Source of the DNA: Blastopirellula retiformator
GTDB taxonomy: Bacteria > Planctomycetota > Planctomycetia > Pirellulales > Pirellulaceae
DNA: 64,000 bases
NCBI RefSeq assembly: GCF_007859755.1
Contig: NZ_SJPF01000007.1
Coordinates: 21,691 to 85,690 of the forward strand
Reading direction: 5' to 3'
Position 1 is the stretch's first letter; every line of letters begins with the position of its first letter. Shown piece after piece: positions 37,266-47,123 of the stretch. The position numbers and the translations under genes were made by a program. The notes under the pieces were generated by a model, which saw only the letters and a list, made by a program, of their open reading frames with translations, made no database searches and was not told where the DNA came from.

Positions 37266-38657
37266 ATGTACGACGCGATCATCATTGGCGCTGGGATGTC
37301 GGGGTTGTCGGCCGGAATTCGGCTCGCCTACTACGGCCAGAACGTTTGCATCCTCGAGCGCCACTACACCATCGGCGGGCTCAACTCCTTCTACCGCATG
37401 GCGGGACGCGACTTTGACGTCGGCCTGCACGCGGTGACCAACTACGCGCCCAAGGGAGACCGCCGCGGTCCGCTCGGCCGCCTCTTGCGGCAGCTGCGGT
37501 TCAAGTGGGAAGAGTTCGCCCTGTGCGAGCAGCGCGGTTCGTTGATCTCGTTCCCCGACGTCCAATTGGCGTTCGATAACGATATCGAACTGCTCAAGAG
37601 CGAAGTCGCGACCAAGTTCCCCGGCAAGGCCGACGCGTTTCAGCAGCTGCTCGACAACATCATCGATTACGACGACATCTCCGACGATAATTACGCCGGA
37701 TCGGCTCGCGAAATCTTGATGGAGACGCTCGGCGATCCGCTGTTGGTCGAGATGATCCTCTGCCCGCTGATGTGGTACGGCAATGCCCGTGAGCGGGACA
37801 TGGACTGGGGCCAGTTCTGCATCATGTTCCGCAGCATCTTTTTGGAAGGGTTCGCCCGGCCTTACAAGGGCGTCCGTCTGCTGCTGAAGAACCTGGTCCG
37901 CAAGTATCGCGAACTCGGGGGCGAACTTCGCCTGCGCAATGGCGTGCAGCGGATTGTGCATGAAGAGGGCAAAGCGGTCGGCGTCGTACTGGATAGCGGC
38001 GAAGAGTTGCAGGCCCGCAAGATCATCTCGTCGGCCGGTTGGTTCGAGACGATGCGGATGTGCGGGCAGCCAAAAGAGAAGCTGGAAGGCTCGCCCGGCG
38101 TGCTGAGCTTTATCGAAAGCATCTCGGTCCTGAACCAGCAGCCGAAAGACATCGGCTTCGAGCCGACGATCGTCTTCTACAACGACTCCGACAAGTTCCA
38201 CTGGGAGATGCCCAAAGATGAGATCTGCGATACGCGGACCGGCGTCATCTGCTCTCCCAACAACTTCCTCTACCCCGGCGATTCGCAACTGGACGAAGGG
38301 TTCATGCGGATTACGACGCTCGCCAATTTCGACCGCTGGATGACGATGTCGGACGAAGAATATCGCCTGGCGAAACTCAAATGGTACGACGCGGCGGTCG
38401 CCTCGGCGGTACGGTTTGTCCCCGACTTCCGCCGGCACATCGTGGCGACCGACATGTTTACGCCCAAGACGATCCATCGTTACACCTGGCATGACAATGG
38501 CGCGGTGTACGGAGCGCCCGACAAGCGATTGAGCGGCGAAACGCACCTGCAAGACCTTTACATCTGCGGGACAGACCAAGGTTTTGTCGGTATCATAGGT
38601 TCGATCGTCAGCGGCTTGTCGATCGCCAATCGGCACGTCTTGCAAGCGGCCAGCTGA
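37266..38657 (+). CDS. Phytoene-desaturase-like flavoprotein 1
   Basis: 463 residues from Met 37266 (MYDAIIIGAGMSGLSAG). FAD-binding dinucleotide fold at the N-terminus and the terminal motif DLYICGTDQGFVGIIGSIVSG of the CrtI/retinol saturase group. Family members desaturate, saturate or isomerise polyenes and fatty chains. It lies in the acyl-chain operon, suggesting that it acts on an ACP-bound or free acyl chain rather than on a carotenoid. No carotenoid synthesis gene such as crtB is nearby. A hairpin (AAGCGGCG ... CGCCGCTT) lies 40 bp upstream. Confidence 0.87.
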   Translation: MYDAIIIGAGMSGLSAGIRLAYYGQNVCILERHYTIGGLNSFYRMAGRDFDVGLHAVTNYAPKGDRRGPLGRLLRQLRFKWEEFALCEQRGSLISFPDVQLAFDNDIELLKSEVATKFPGKADAFQQLLDNIIDYDDISDDNYAGSAREILMETLGDPLLVEMILCPLMWYGNARERDMDWGQFCIMFRSIFLEGFARPYKGVRLLLKNLVRKYRELGGELRLRNGVQRIVHEEGKAVGVVLDSGEELQARKIISSAGWFETMRMCGQPKEKLEGSPGVLSFIESISVLNQQPKDIGFEPTIVFYNDSDKFHWEMPKDEICDTRTGVICSPNNFLYPGDSQLDEGFMRITTLANFDRWMTMSDEEYRLAKLKWYDAAVASAVRFVPDFRRHIVATDMFTPKTIHRYTWHDNGAVYGAPDKRLSGETHLQDLYICGTDQGFVGIIGSIVSGLSIANRHVLQAAS

Positions 38658-38739
38658 CGCATTTCGTCGCTGACCGCCAACCCGCGCGACGCGCCCCTTT
38701 TCACTTTCCCAAGCTACAGATTCAGATCGAGTTTCTCCC

Positions 38740-40191
38740 ATGGCCAAAGATTTTCTCGCCGGAGCGAAAGACTATTACGACGTCGTGGTGATCGGCAGCG
38801 GATTGGCCGGCATGACCGCCGCCAACACGTTAGCCCGCGCCGGTCGTTCGGTCCTGCTATGCGAACAGCATTACAAGCTGGGGGGGATGGCGACCTGGTT
38901 CAAGCGTCCCGGCGGGCACATCTTCGACATCTCGCTGCACGGCTTTCCGATCGGCATGATCAAGAGCTGCAAGCGCTACTGGACCAAGGAGATAGCCGAC
39001 TCGATCGTGCAGTTGAAGAACATCCGCTTCGACAACCCGATGTTCTCGCTCACCACCACCTTCAACCGTGATGACTTCACCCGACTGCTGATCGAGCAGT
39101 TTCAGGTTCCCGAAGAAACGGTCATCGCGTTTTTTGACGCGGCCCGGCAGATGAACTTCTATGACGATCAGCAGATCACCACGCGTGAGCTGTTCGATCG
39201 CTTCTTCCCGGGGCGAGAAGACGTCATCCGGCTGCTGATGGAGCCGATTACCTACGCCAACGGCTCGACCCTGGAAGATCCGGCGATCAGCTACGGCATC
39301 GTCTTCTCGAACTTCATGTCGAAGGGGGTGTTCACCTTCGAAGGCGGAACGGATCGCCTGATCCAGCTGATGGAAGCCGACATGAAGAAGAGCGGCGTCG
39401 ACATCCGCATCCGCTGCGACGTCGACAAGATCCTGGCCGAGAATGGTCGCGCGAACGGCGTGGTCGTCAACGGCCGCACCATCAAGGCGGGCTCGGTCAT
39501 CTCGAACTCGAACCTCCGCGGCACCATTTTGGAGCTGGTCGGCGAAGACAAGTTCGACAACAAGTTTGTCGACGAGGCGAAGGCGGTTCGCCTGAACAAC
39601 TCCAGCACCCAGGTCTACATGGCGCTGAAGCCGGACGACACCATTCCGGAAGAGACCGGCGATTTGCTCTTCAGCAGCACCGCCCCGGCGTTTCGTACGG
39701 ACTTGCTGCTGAGCCGCGACATCACCAGCCGAACCTACTCGTTCTACTATCCGCGGACGCGGCCCGAAGGTCGCCCGCGCTGCTTGATCGTCTCCAGCAC
39801 CAACGCTCGCTACGAAGACTGGGCGAACCTGCCGGAAGACGAATACGAAGCGAGCAAGCAAGACCTGGTCGAGACGACGCTCGACGCGATCGAGAAGTAC
39901 GTCCCCAACATCCGCGAGCGCATCGACCACGCCGAAGCGTCGACCCCGCGGACTTTCCAGCATTACACCAAGCACAATCTCGGCTCGAGCTTTGGCACCA
40001 AGTTTGAAGGCCTGGCCGTCAGCCGCGCCCTGCCCGAGCAACTGCCCGGCCTATACCACGCCGGCAGCGTCGGCATCATCATGTCAGGCTGGCTCGGTGC
40101 GATTAACTACGGCGTGATCGTCTCGAACGACGTCGACTCGTACCTGCTGAAGAACGCCGAGAAGAATCCTTTCGCCACTACCACGAAGTAA
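38740..40191 (+). CDS. Phytoene-desaturase-like flavoprotein 2
   Basis: 483 residues. FAD motif [17 protein letters not shown] and CrtI-type C-terminal signature [19 protein letters not shown]. It is clearly paralogous to flavoprotein 1 but diverged, so the two probably catalyse different steps. Such a pair in one fatty-acid-like operon is also a feature of loci proposed for ladderane lipids in anammox planctomycetes. The stop is 6 bp before the dehydratase. Confidence 0.87.
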   Translation: MAKDFLAGAKDYYDVVVIGSGLAGMTAANTLARAGRSVLLCEQHYKLGGMATWFKRPGGHIFDISLHGFPIGMIKSCKRYWTKEIADSIVQLKNIRFDNPMFSLTTTFNRDDFTRLLIEQFQVPEETVIAFFDAARQMNFYDDQQITTRELFDRFFPGREDVIRLLMEPITYANGSTLEDPAISYGIVFSNFMSKGVFTFEGGTDRLIQLMEADMKKSGVDIRIRCDVDKILAENGRANGVVVNGRTIKAGSVISNSNLRGTILELVGEDKFDNKFVDEAKAVRLNNSSTQVYMALKPDDTIPEETGDLLFSSTAPAFRTDLLLSRDITSRTYSFYYPRTRPEGRPRCLIVSSTNARYEDWANLPEDEYEASKQDLVETTLDAIEKYVPNIRERIDHAEASTPRTFQHYTKHNLGSSFGTKFEGLAVSRALPEQLPGLYHAGSVGIIMSGWLGAINYGVIVSNDVDSYLLKNAEKNPFATTTK

Positions 40192-40197
40192 GCCTCC

Positions 40198-40629
40198 ATG
40201 ACTCGCGAAGCCATTTACGCTGCGATCCCGCACCGCCCGCCGATGCTGTTGGTCGACGAGATCGTCAGCCAGACCGAAGAAACGATCGTCTGCCGCAAGA
40301 CCTTCACCGCCGACGAGTACTTCTTCCAGGGACACTACCCGGAGTTTCCGCTCGTCCCCGGCGTGATCCTGTGCGAAGCGACGATGCAGTGCGGCGCGGT
40401 GATGCTGTCGAAGTTCGCCGCTGAAGGCAAAGGAGTGCCGGTCGCGACGCGACTGAGCGACGTGAAGCTCAAAAAGATGATCCGCCCCGGCGACACGATC
40501 GAGATGGAAGTGAAGCTGGTCGAGCGAATGGCGGACGCCTTCTTCATGACCGGCAAAGCGACTTGCGACGGCAAGGTGGCGGTTCGCTTTGACTTCGCCT
40601 GTACGATGGCCCCCACGCCGGGAGAGTAA
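40198..40629 (+). CDS. FabZ/FabA-like 3-hydroxyacyl-ACP dehydratase
   Basis: 143 residues, hot-dog fold. [10 protein letters not shown] is the FabZ opening, and [20 protein letters not shown] contains the catalytic pair His46 and Glu60 at the normal 14-residue distance. It would dehydrate the beta-hydroxyacyl intermediate made after the ketosynthase and a ketoreductase. It ends 4 bp before the enoyl reductase. Confidence 0.9.
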   Translation: MTREAIYAAIPHRPPMLLVDEIVSQTEETIVCRKTFTADEYFFQGHYPEFPLVPGVILCEATMQCGAVMLSKFAAEGKGVPVATRLSDVKLKKMIRPGDTIEMEVKLVERMADAFFMTGKATCDGKVAVRFDFACTMAPTPGE

Positions 40630-40633
40630 CCGC

Positions 40634-41437
40634 GTGAGCGATTTCCTCAAGCTGTCAGGCAAAACGTTTGTCGTCACCGGCGTCGCCAATCGCAAGAGCA
40701 TCGCCTGGAAGATCGCGGAGATGCTCGAAGGGGAAGGCGCAAAGGTCGTCTACGTCGTCCGCAGCCAAGCCCGCAAAGAGAGCCTGACCAAACTGCTCTC
40801 AGGCGGCGAAGTCCACATCTGCGACGTCGAGCACGAAGAGGAAATCGCCGCCCTCCCCTCGAAGATTGCCGCCAACCATCAAGTGATCGACGGGCTGGTC
40901 CACTCGATCGCCTTCGCCGACTACAGCGAAGGGATGCGGCCGTTTCACGAAACGACCAAGAAGCAGTTTCTGCAGGCCGTCGACATCAGCTGCTTCTCGT
41001 TGGTCGCCCTGTCGAACGCTTTGAAGGAGCTGTTCGCCCCGAATGCGTCGGTGGTGACGATCTCGATTTCGACCACGCGGATGGCGAGCGAGAATTACGG
41101 CTTCATGGCGCCGATCAAAGCGGCCCTCGATTCGTCACTGGCCTTTCTGGCGAAGAGCTTCAGCCAGTTCTCGCAGGTTCGCTTCAACGCCGTTGGCCCG
41201 AGCTTACTGAAGACGTCAGCGTCGGCCGGCATTCCTGGCTACGTGGACGCTTATCTATTCGCCGAACAGGCGATCCCGCGGAAGCAGGCGCTGCAGACCG
41301 AAGAAGCGGCGAGCGTGGCGGTCTTTTTGCTCAGCCCGCGCAGTAGCGGCATTCAGGCGCAAAACCTGACCGTGGATGCCGGTATGTCAATCAACTACTT
41401 CGACCGCGACATTATTGAGCGGACGATGAACAAGTAG
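40634..41437 (+). CDS. FabI-like enoyl-ACP reductase
   Basis: 267 residues from GTG 40634. The FabI opening [18 protein letters not shown] is present, and Tyr155-x6-Lys162 (YGFMAPIK) matches the FabI active site. The second conserved Tyr of E. coli FabI (10 residues before) is Ile145 here, so substrate handling may differ. It closes the acyl-chain operon. Its 3' end overlaps the convergent oleA by 26 bp. Confidence 0.88.
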   Translation: MSDFLKLSGKTFVVTGVANRKSIAWKIAEMLEGEGAKVVYVVRSQARKESLTKLLSGGEVHICDVEHEEEIAALPSKIAANHQVIDGLVHSIAFADYSEGMRPFHETTKKQFLQAVDISCFSLVALSNALKELFAPNASVVTISISTTRMASENYGFMAPIKAALDSSLAFLAKSFSQFSQVRFNAVGPSLLKTSASAGIPGYVDAYLFAEQAIPRKQALQTEEAASVAVFLLSPRSSGIQAQNLTVDAGMSINYFDRDIIERTMNK

Positions 41438-42569
41438 TCGCGTCGCTATCTTCGTTGTCTTGGCCCTGGACCGGATGCAGCACTTCGGCCGGCAGCTCGC
41501 CGGTTCCGCAGACGCGGGCCTCTTGCCAATCGACTCCCATCATCACGCAGTTGATGCCCGAGCCGATCCCCAGCATGGCGACGTTTTCGCCTTGCTTGAT
41601 CCGCCCGGTCTGGGCGCCAATCGCCATCGTCACCGGCAGCGCGGCCGAGCCGGTGTTGCCGAGCCACTGCACCGTGGCGAAGTCGTTGTCGACCGAGAGC
41701 CCCAACCGCTCCAGCACCAGTTTGCGATGGGTCAGACCGACCTGGTGACTGAAAGTCCGCTGAATCTCTTCGCCGCTCCAGCCTGACTTGCGAAGGAAGT
41801 CGTCGAACGTGGCGCCGCCAACTTCGATCCCTTCGACCATCAGCCGCTCTGAATCGGTCTGCATCAGCGGGCTGCCGACGCCGGTCTCGTCCGATCCGGC
41901 GATGCTGTGACACAGCTGATTATGCTGCGTATGGGCTCGCACCGCGGCGGCGTGCAGCAGGTTTTGCGTCTGGCTTAGCTCGCGATCACATAACAGCATC
42001 GCACAGCTGGCCGAACCGATGGTCAGCGACGCGACCGCCAGCTTGATCTGATTGCGGGTCAGGCTCTTGTCTTCGTTGAGGGTGCGGACCGTGTTGTCGA
42101 CCAGTTGCCGGCCATTTTCGGTTCCGACAACCAGCCCGGCCCGGATCTGCCCGAGCTCAATCATGCTGGCGATCTGCAAAGCGCCGCTCAACACGCCCAG
42201 ACAGGCGTTCGAGACGTCGTAGATCACGCAGTCTTGCCGCAGGCCCAGTTCGTGATGCACGCGACACGCGGTGGCAGGCTCCAGGTGGTCGCGACAGACC
42301 GAACCATGCACCAGCGCGCCGATCTCACCAACGTCGATGCCGGCCGCTTCGATCGCGTTGCGGCCACTTTGGATGCTGATCTCGCTTGGCATCGTCTCCG
42401 GCGACCAGAAGCGGCGCTCGCGAATGCCGGTCATCAGTTCCAAGCGGCCTGCCGGCAGCCGCAGGCGCTCGTACAGGGGCGCCAGCCGGGCTTCCAGCTG
42501 ATCGGAGGTGACCGTTTCGGCCGGCAATGCGTACCCGAACGACTCGAGACAGACGTTATGAAAATTCAT
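41412..42569 (-). CDS. oleA: OleA-like head-to-head acyl condensing enzyme (thiolase fold)
   Basis: 385 residues. Cys123 (SNACLGV), His275 (FSHQVGL) and Asn305 (WLGNTGSA) form the FabH-type triad. Glu97 (DHLEPATA) lies exactly 26 residues before the Cys, the spacing of the extra Glu that distinguishes OleA (Glu117/Cys143 in Xanthomonas) from FabH. OleA joins two fatty acyl thioesters through the alpha carbon of one and the carbonyl of the other. It is convergent with the acyl-chain operon, and oleC and oleD lie 8 kb upstream. A C-terminal Asp/Ser/Thr-rich tail is extra. Confidence 0.88.
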   Translation of the reverse strand: MNFHNVCLESFGYALPAETVTSDQLEARLAPLYERLRLPAGRLELMTGIRERRFWSPETMPSEISIQSGRNAIEAAGIDVGEIGALVHGSVCRDHLEPATACRVHHELGLRQDCVIYDVSNACLGVLSGALQIASMIELGQIRAGLVVGTENGRQLVDNTVRTLNEDKSLTRNQIKLAVASLTIGSASCAMLLCDRELSQTQNLLHAAAVRAHTQHNQLCHSIAGSDETGVGSPLMQTDSERLMVEGIEVGGATFDDFLRKSGWSGEEIQRTFSHQVGLTHRKLVLERLGLSVDNDFATVQWLGNTGSAALPVTMAIGAQTGRIKQGENVAMLGIGSGINCVMMGVDWQEARVCGTGELPAEVLHPVQGQDNEDSDATTCSSSAQ

Positions 42570-43156
42570 GCAGCGGCCGAATAAGGGCGAAAAGATAGCA
42601 GTAACTCTACTAAATGTAAGCCTTTAGGGTCGCTTCGGCAACTGCTTGGCCGGTCAGAATCGGTGTTGCGTCGCTTGGGTCCCGGTCTGCCCCAAACCGG
42701 AGTCAACACAAGATATTGTGCAAGCACTCTCGCCGAGACGCAAAATAGTGACAACGATTGCTAAAGTCGGCGCAATCCTTAAACTCTGCGGATGTCTTGC
42801 TATCAATCTGGGCTGACTTGGACTGGTCGTTGCCCGAGACGCTACGGATATGGAGGTCTGTGGTTAGCGAAACCAAGAGAGGGTTTCACAAGCAAAAATT
42901 CGTTTCTGAGCGAATTCGGTCAAGGAAGGCATTCTGAAGGACTGCGGCATGCCTGCCACGTTTACCGAATTAACGCGGGCGATCTATCTAGCAAAGTCGT
43001 GATCTCTGGACAAGGTCAACGTCTTTCGCCGCCTAGATTCGCCGCTTGAAACTGGATTTGTGAAATCTGACCTGTGGTTCGTTAACCTGTGATCCGTGGT
43101 CTTGGGCAGGTTACCAATGTTCCGGCACATGATGTGCCCACACAGGAAAAACCCAG
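42570..43156. other. 587-bp divergent intergenic region
   Basis: Separates oleA (leftward) from the C26-like gene (rightward) and should hold both promoters. An 85-codon plus-strand frame at 42792 has unsuitable composition. A short palindrome GGCACA-TGA-TGTGCC is near 43124. Nothing else was recognised. Confidence 0.5.
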
Positions 43157-43921
43157 ATGCAATCCAAACCGTTGATCGGCTTGAACGCCAATTTTCGCCC
43201 GGCCACCCATGACCGTCCCGCCTTTTCGTTTGTCGGGGCAGGTTACTACGACGCGATTATCGCTGCTGGCGGCATTCCCGTCGTGATTCCCCCGGTTGCC
43301 GAAGAGGCGGATATGGAGGCGATCCTCGATCGACTGCATGGCATCGTGTTTATCGGCGGCCCCGATCTCGATCCGCATCGTGATGGATTCATGCGCCACG
43401 CCTCGGTTCGCCCGATGGAATCGCGTCGTGAAGATCTCGATCGCGCCTTGATGTCGCTAGTCGTGCGTCGCCGGCTGCCGGTGTTCGGCATCGGCGTCGG
43501 CCTGCAACTGCTCAACATTACGATGGGCGGCAACCTTTACTTCCATATTCCGGCCGACGTGCCGACCGCTTTGCCGCACAAAGATCCGATCGACGCGGGT
43601 CATCGTCACGGCTTGGAAGTGGTCCCCGGCACGATCATGGACCGCATTTATGGAGATGGCGAAGTTCGCGTCAACAGCATGCACCACATGGCGATAGACG
43701 AACTGGCCCCCGGCTTCCAAGTTGCGGCTCGCGCTCCGGATGGACTGATCGAGGCGGTCCAGTGGGCCGGCGACGATTGGGTCGCCATCGGCACCCAGTT
43801 CCATCCCGAAGCCGAATCGGCCTCGGCCTTGGACCAACGGATCTTCGAAGAGTTTATCGAAGGGATCCATGCCCAATACGGCGTCCCCCGCACTCCGGTT
43901 GCGGCGACCGCCGGCGCCTAA
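43157..43921 (+). CDS. Peptidase C26 / glutamine amidotransferase-like protein without catalytic Cys
   Basis: 254 residues of the gamma-glutamyl-GABA hydrolase (PuuD) family by overall pattern: IGGPDLDP, GGNLYFHIP, RVNSMHHMAI and IGTQFHPEAE with His216 and Glu218 of the triad. At the nucleophile elbow (normally GICRGMQ) it reads GIGVGLQ, so the Cys is Gly113. Hydrolysis by the usual mechanism is therefore not expected; binding or regulation of a gamma-glutamyl or amide compound is possible. The gene is followed 170 bp later by the AnmK-like gene on the same strand. Confidence 0.82.
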   Translation: MQSKPLIGLNANFRPATHDRPAFSFVGAGYYDAIIAAGGIPVVIPPVAEEADMEAILDRLHGIVFIGGPDLDPHRDGFMRHASVRPMESRREDLDRALMSLVVRRRLPVFGIGVGLQLLNITMGGNLYFHIPADVPTALPHKDPIDAGHRHGLEVVPGTIMDRIYGDGEVRVNSMHHMAIDELAPGFQVAARAPDGLIEAVQWAGDDWVAIGTQFHPEAESASALDQRIFEEFIEGIHAQYGVPRTPVAATAGA

Positions 43922-44093
43922 GTCGCCGCCATAGCGAAACAGGAGCGTCCTGCGATCGAGCCCGCACTTGGTCGTGGGGCGTTACCGCCTCTATCCAATT
44001 CACGATCGGTCCGCATCTCGGCCGACCGATCGCCACGCTTGTTTCTTACGGCGGCGGATTGCTAAACCTTTCCTTTTTGCGAAGGGGCCCATC

Positions 44094-45311
44094 GTGCCCT
44101 CGGACGCAACCATCTCGCTCGAGCGTCGACGCTGGTTTCTCGGCACAGCCGTAGGCTTGCGCGCCGAGACCGTTGATGGCGTCGTGATCGCCACCCGCGG
44201 CCGCGGCTTGGAAGCGATCGTCGAAGTGGTCAGCGAAGGTTACGTCGAACTGCCCAAGCCAATCGCCATCACGCTGCGCGAGCATCTGCAGGGAGAACCG
44301 GTTTCTCCCAGCGAGCGGGTTGAACTGTCGCGGCAGATCGCCGAACTGCAAACGGTCGTCGTCGAACGGTTGCTGCACGAGGTCGATCTCGATGCCCGGC
44401 AAGTCGCCATCGGTTTGTCAGGGCCCACCGCCTGGCGCCAGATGGGCGAAACCTGGGGCCCCGAAACGATCGGCGCCCCGGAGCTGGTCGCCGAAGCGAC
44501 CGGAGCCACCGTGATTGACGCCTTCGCCGAGCGCAACGTCGCCGCCGGAGGCGCCGGCGGTCCGCTCGAAGCGTTGCCGCTCTGGCTGTTATTTTCTCCT
44601 CCGCAGTGGTCGAGCGCAGGGCGCCCGACGATTGCGGTGACGTTCGACGAAACGGTCGACGCTTACTTTATCCCTCCCCGAAGAATCGGCGCTGACATTC
44701 CGCCGATTTTTTGGTCGCCTGTTGCGCCGGGACGCTTGTTGCAAGACGAGCTCCAGCGGACTCAACCCGCCGCGGCCGGCAAAAGTAAGTTTGAAGCGGT
44801 CCTGCGCGCCTGGCGCGAAATCGAATCGCTTTATCAACCGCCGATCTGGCGGCCCGACCTGTTTGACCTGACGCCCTTCGTCGATGCAGCCGCTGGCCGC
44901 GTTGACGAAAATCAAGGGGAGTCGCTGCTGCGCCGCTTCTGGCAAGATCAGGTCATCCACGCCATCCAGGCCGATCTGCCCACCTCGGCCGCCGCACAGC
45001 GATTGGTGTTGCTGGGCGAACCGCTGGGCGTTGAAGAGATCGCCAACGCGATTCGCGATCGGACCGAACTGACGGTCGAGACGGCGACGGACATCGGCTG
45101 GAGCCCCAGAATCCGCGGCCCCGTGGTTGCGGCGCTGTTGGCCTACTCCGCACTCGAGCGTTTTCCGGCCGACATCACGACGCTGACCGGATCAAAAGCG
45201 GCCCGCGTCTTAGGCCGCATCACGCCGGGCAGTCCGGCCAATTGGCAGTATTGTCTGGAGCAACTCGCCACCGCCCCGTGCGGCAAAATGCCGCTTCGCA
45301 ACGCGGTGTAG
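44094..45311 (+). CDS. AnmK-like protein (anhydro-MurNAc kinase fold), catalytic Asp replaced
   Basis: 405 residues from GTG 44094, preceded by AAGGGG; a longer frame starts at 43968 but is unconserved. The middle segment WGPETIGAPELVAEATGATV continues to AERNVAAGGAGGPLEA, which corresponds to the AnmK hallmark with RDVAAGGQGAPL. The catalytic Asp (182 in Pseudomonas AnmK) is Asn148 here. AnmK opens and phosphorylates 1,6-anhydro-N-acetylmuramic acid in cell-wall recycling. The C-terminal half is diverged, so enzymatic activity is doubtful. Planctomycete cell-wall recycling is poorly understood, and another sugar may be bound. Confidence 0.72.
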   Translation: MPSDATISLERRRWFLGTAVGLRAETVDGVVIATRGRGLEAIVEVVSEGYVELPKPIAITLREHLQGEPVSPSERVELSRQIAELQTVVVERLLHEVDLDARQVAIGLSGPTAWRQMGETWGPETIGAPELVAEATGATVIDAFAERNVAAGGAGGPLEALPLWLLFSPPQWSSAGRPTIAVTFDETVDAYFIPPRRIGADIPPIFWSPVAPGRLLQDELQRTQPAAAGKSKFEAVLRAWREIESLYQPPIWRPDLFDLTPFVDAAAGRVDENQGESLLRRFWQDQVIHAIQADLPTSAAAQRLVLLGEPLGVEEIANAIRDRTELTVETATDIGWSPRIRGPVVAALLAYSALERFPADITTLTGSKAARVLGRITPGSPANWQYCLEQLATAPCGKMPLRNAV

Positions 45312-45363
45312 GTCGTATTGTTGCAATCGCAACGCCTCGGGCTACGATTGGGCACGCCGAACC

Positions 45364-45951
45364 CTACAACGTGATCTTCGTTCCCAGCACTTCCAGGAAC
45401 GCCCGGATCCACGCTGGGTGGGCCGGCCACGCCGGGGCGGTCACCAGGTTGCCGTCGACGTGCGCGTTGTCAAAACCTTCGCTCGCTTCGACGAACGTGC
45501 CGCCGCTGAGCGTCACCTCGGACGAACAGGCCGGATAGCAGCTGCACGACTTGCCGTCGAGCACGCCGGCGGCGGCCAGGATCTGCGGGCCGTGACAGAG
45601 CGACGCGATCGGCTTATCCGCCTGGGCGAAGTGCTGCACGATCTCGATCACCTGCGGATTCAGCCGCAGGTATTCTGGAGCGCGACCGCCGGGGATGACA
45701 AGCGCGTCGTAGCTGGTTGGGGCGATCTCGCTGAAGGTGGCGTTCAGCGTGAAGTTGTGCCCCTGCTTTTCGAGATACGTCTGATAGACGGTGAAGTCGT
45801 GGATCGCCGTGGCGACCTGTTCGCCTGCCTTCTTATCGGGGCAAACGGCGTCGACCTGGTGGCCAACCATCAGCAGCATCTGAAACGGAACCATCACTTC
45901 GTAGTCTTCCACGAAGTCGCCGACCAGCATCAAGATTTTTTTCGCAGGCAT
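45364..45951 (-). CDS. DJ-1/PfpI family protein
   Basis: 195 residues. Nucleophile elbow ASLCHGPQ with Cys119, acidic Glu15 (DFVEDYE) and the [12 protein letters not shown] strand are typical. The family covers glyoxalases, deglycase-like and protease-like proteins; activity cannot be assigned further. It ends convergent with the AnmK-like gene. Confidence 0.88.
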   Translation of the reverse strand: MPAKKILMLVGDFVEDYEVMVPFQMLLMVGHQVDAVCPDKKAGEQVATAIHDFTVYQTYLEKQGHNFTLNATFSEIAPTSYDALVIPGGRAPEYLRLNPQVIEIVQHFAQADKPIASLCHGPQILAAAGVLDGKSCSCYPACSSEVTLSGGTFVEASEGFDNAHVDGNLVTAPAWPAHPAWIRAFLEVLGTKITL

Positions 45952-45990
45952 AGTATCGTCTTGTCGTCGCGATAATAGAGTGAGAGAGCG

Positions 45991-46251
45991 CTAGCGTTTG
46001 CTCTCGATCAAGTTGCTGAAGTCGCCGAGCGTTTCGATGTCGACGACTTCATCAAAGTCAATCCGCACGCCGAAATGCTCTTCGACAGCGGTCGCCAACT
46101 CGATCAATTCAAACGAGTCGGGAATCAGATCTTCGGCCAGCGAGCTTTCGGCATGAATCAAGTCGAGCCGAATCTGACGTCGCTCGGCGATTTCTTTGCG
46201 CAGCCACGAGAACACTTCGGGCGGCGGTGAGTTTGTCTCGGTCCCCATCAT
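45991..46251 (-). CDS. Acyl carrier protein-like protein
   Basis: 86 residues with phosphopantetheine site IPDSFELIEL (Ser46). Two Met codons open the frame; the GGAGG in front is better spaced for the second one (46248). The sequence differs from the carrier protein at 36932. It could serve the same acyl pathway as a second carrier or another one. The gene sits between the DJ-1 family gene and a small membrane protein, same strand. Confidence 0.8.
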   Translation of the reverse strand: MMGTETNSPPPEVFSWLRKEIAERRQIRLDLIHAESSLAEDLIPDSFELIELATAVEEHFGVRIDFDEVVDIETLGDFSNLIESKR

Positions 46252-46282
46252 CCCCTCCGCAAGTTGAGCGTGTTGAACAGTC

Positions 46283-46408
46283 TTATCGCCCGCGTCCCCA
46301 GAAACGCATCGTCACCCAAGTCAAGGCTGTGCCAATCATAATACCGCTCGCCAGCGCGACCAGGACGGTGGGAAACTCATGATTGGTAATGTGAGCGATC
46401 AATTCCAT
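46283..46408 (-). CDS. 41-residue single-pass membrane protein
   Basis: Short frame from ATG 46408 to TAA 46283: a polar start (MELIAHITNHEF), one membrane helix (PTVLVALASGIMIGTALTW) and a basic end (MRFWGRGR). Its inside-positive C-terminus and place 31 bp upstream of the acyl carrier gene support a real small protein. No family is recognised. Confidence 0.5.
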   Translation of the reverse strand: MELIAHITNHEFPTVLVALASGIMIGTALTWVTMRFWGRGR

Positions 46409-46536
46409 CGACTAAGGCCTAAAGGTGGGTGATTGCTGAAGGAGAAGAAACAGCCAGATTCTAGCACTCTCCGCCCTATTTGAAAGCCAGGATCCTAAAC
46501 CATTACCGGCTTTCCTCTTACGCCGCGGGCATGTTT

Positions 46537-46561
46537 GTTTGTCTCGGTCACTGAGACAAAC
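46537..46561. repeat. Perfect inverted repeat near the integrase remnant
   Basis: GTTTGTCTC-GGTCACT-GAGACAAAC, a 9-bp stem with a 7-base loop. It lies 130 bp beyond the 3' end of the integrase remnant. It could be a recombination core, a terminator without a T-run, or an operator. The interval 46409-46689 holds no gene. Confidence 0.5.
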
Positions 46562-46689
46562 ACTGGGACAAAAAGAACCGATTATTTTTCCCAAAACCCC
46601 GTTCTTAACGTTTTCTTAGGCGTCGTCTTTTCCGGCAGCGTCACGCATCTCCCTGTTGGCCGTCCTTCCGACGAAAGCCAAGCTCAAAA

Positions 46690-46962
46690 TTATGCGACGT
46701 CACAGTTTTCCCCTTCCTCGTCGTCGCGTCCGAGAAAGTTGATTTGTTGCATACGGCGATGACCATCTTTCTGACGAAGATGCCGATAGCGCCGCGTCAT
46801 CTTGGAATTGCGGTGTCCGAGCCACTCCAGCAGTTCCGCTTCCCGTGCACCATTGCGGAAAGCTTCGCTGCAGAAGAAATAACGCAACCCATGAACCGTT
46901 CCCGATTCCAATCCAATCCAATCTCGCCCGGCGGCGTCGGGAATTCTTTGAGAAGAGGCTTG
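46690..46962 (-). pseudogene. Tyrosine recombinase (phage-type integrase), C-terminal remnant
   Basis: The frame encodes HGLRYFF (His-x-x-Arg box), EWLGHRNSKMTRRYRHL (Gly-His and catalytic Tyr) and the closing RRMQQINFLG, the end of a planctomycete-type integrase. The preceding segment (SQRIPDAAGRDWIG) belongs to the same domain, but no N-terminal arm- or core-binding domain is found upstream. The first Arg box is missing, so it cannot be active. It marks a former integrated element near 46.7 kb. An alternative-frame ORF overlapping it is not a gene. Confidence 0.75.
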
Positions 46963-47123
46963 ATAAATACGAACAACGACCAGATCTGCCGAAAGGATCC
47001 AATTTAAAATCGACGACAGACAATAGCCGGCGGAAAAGCCTCGGAATCCGCGTGCATCCCTCCAATCGTCGTGCGACCTGTAAAAAATTGCGGAGCTGAG
47101 ATCTGAATAACTCTCGCGATCGG

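Noticed and set aside
37233-38747. 504-codon minus-strand open frame opposite flavoprotein 1
   Set aside because: It is a shadow of the coding strand caused by GC-rich third positions; no family motif, and the plus strand has a complete FAD-binding protein.
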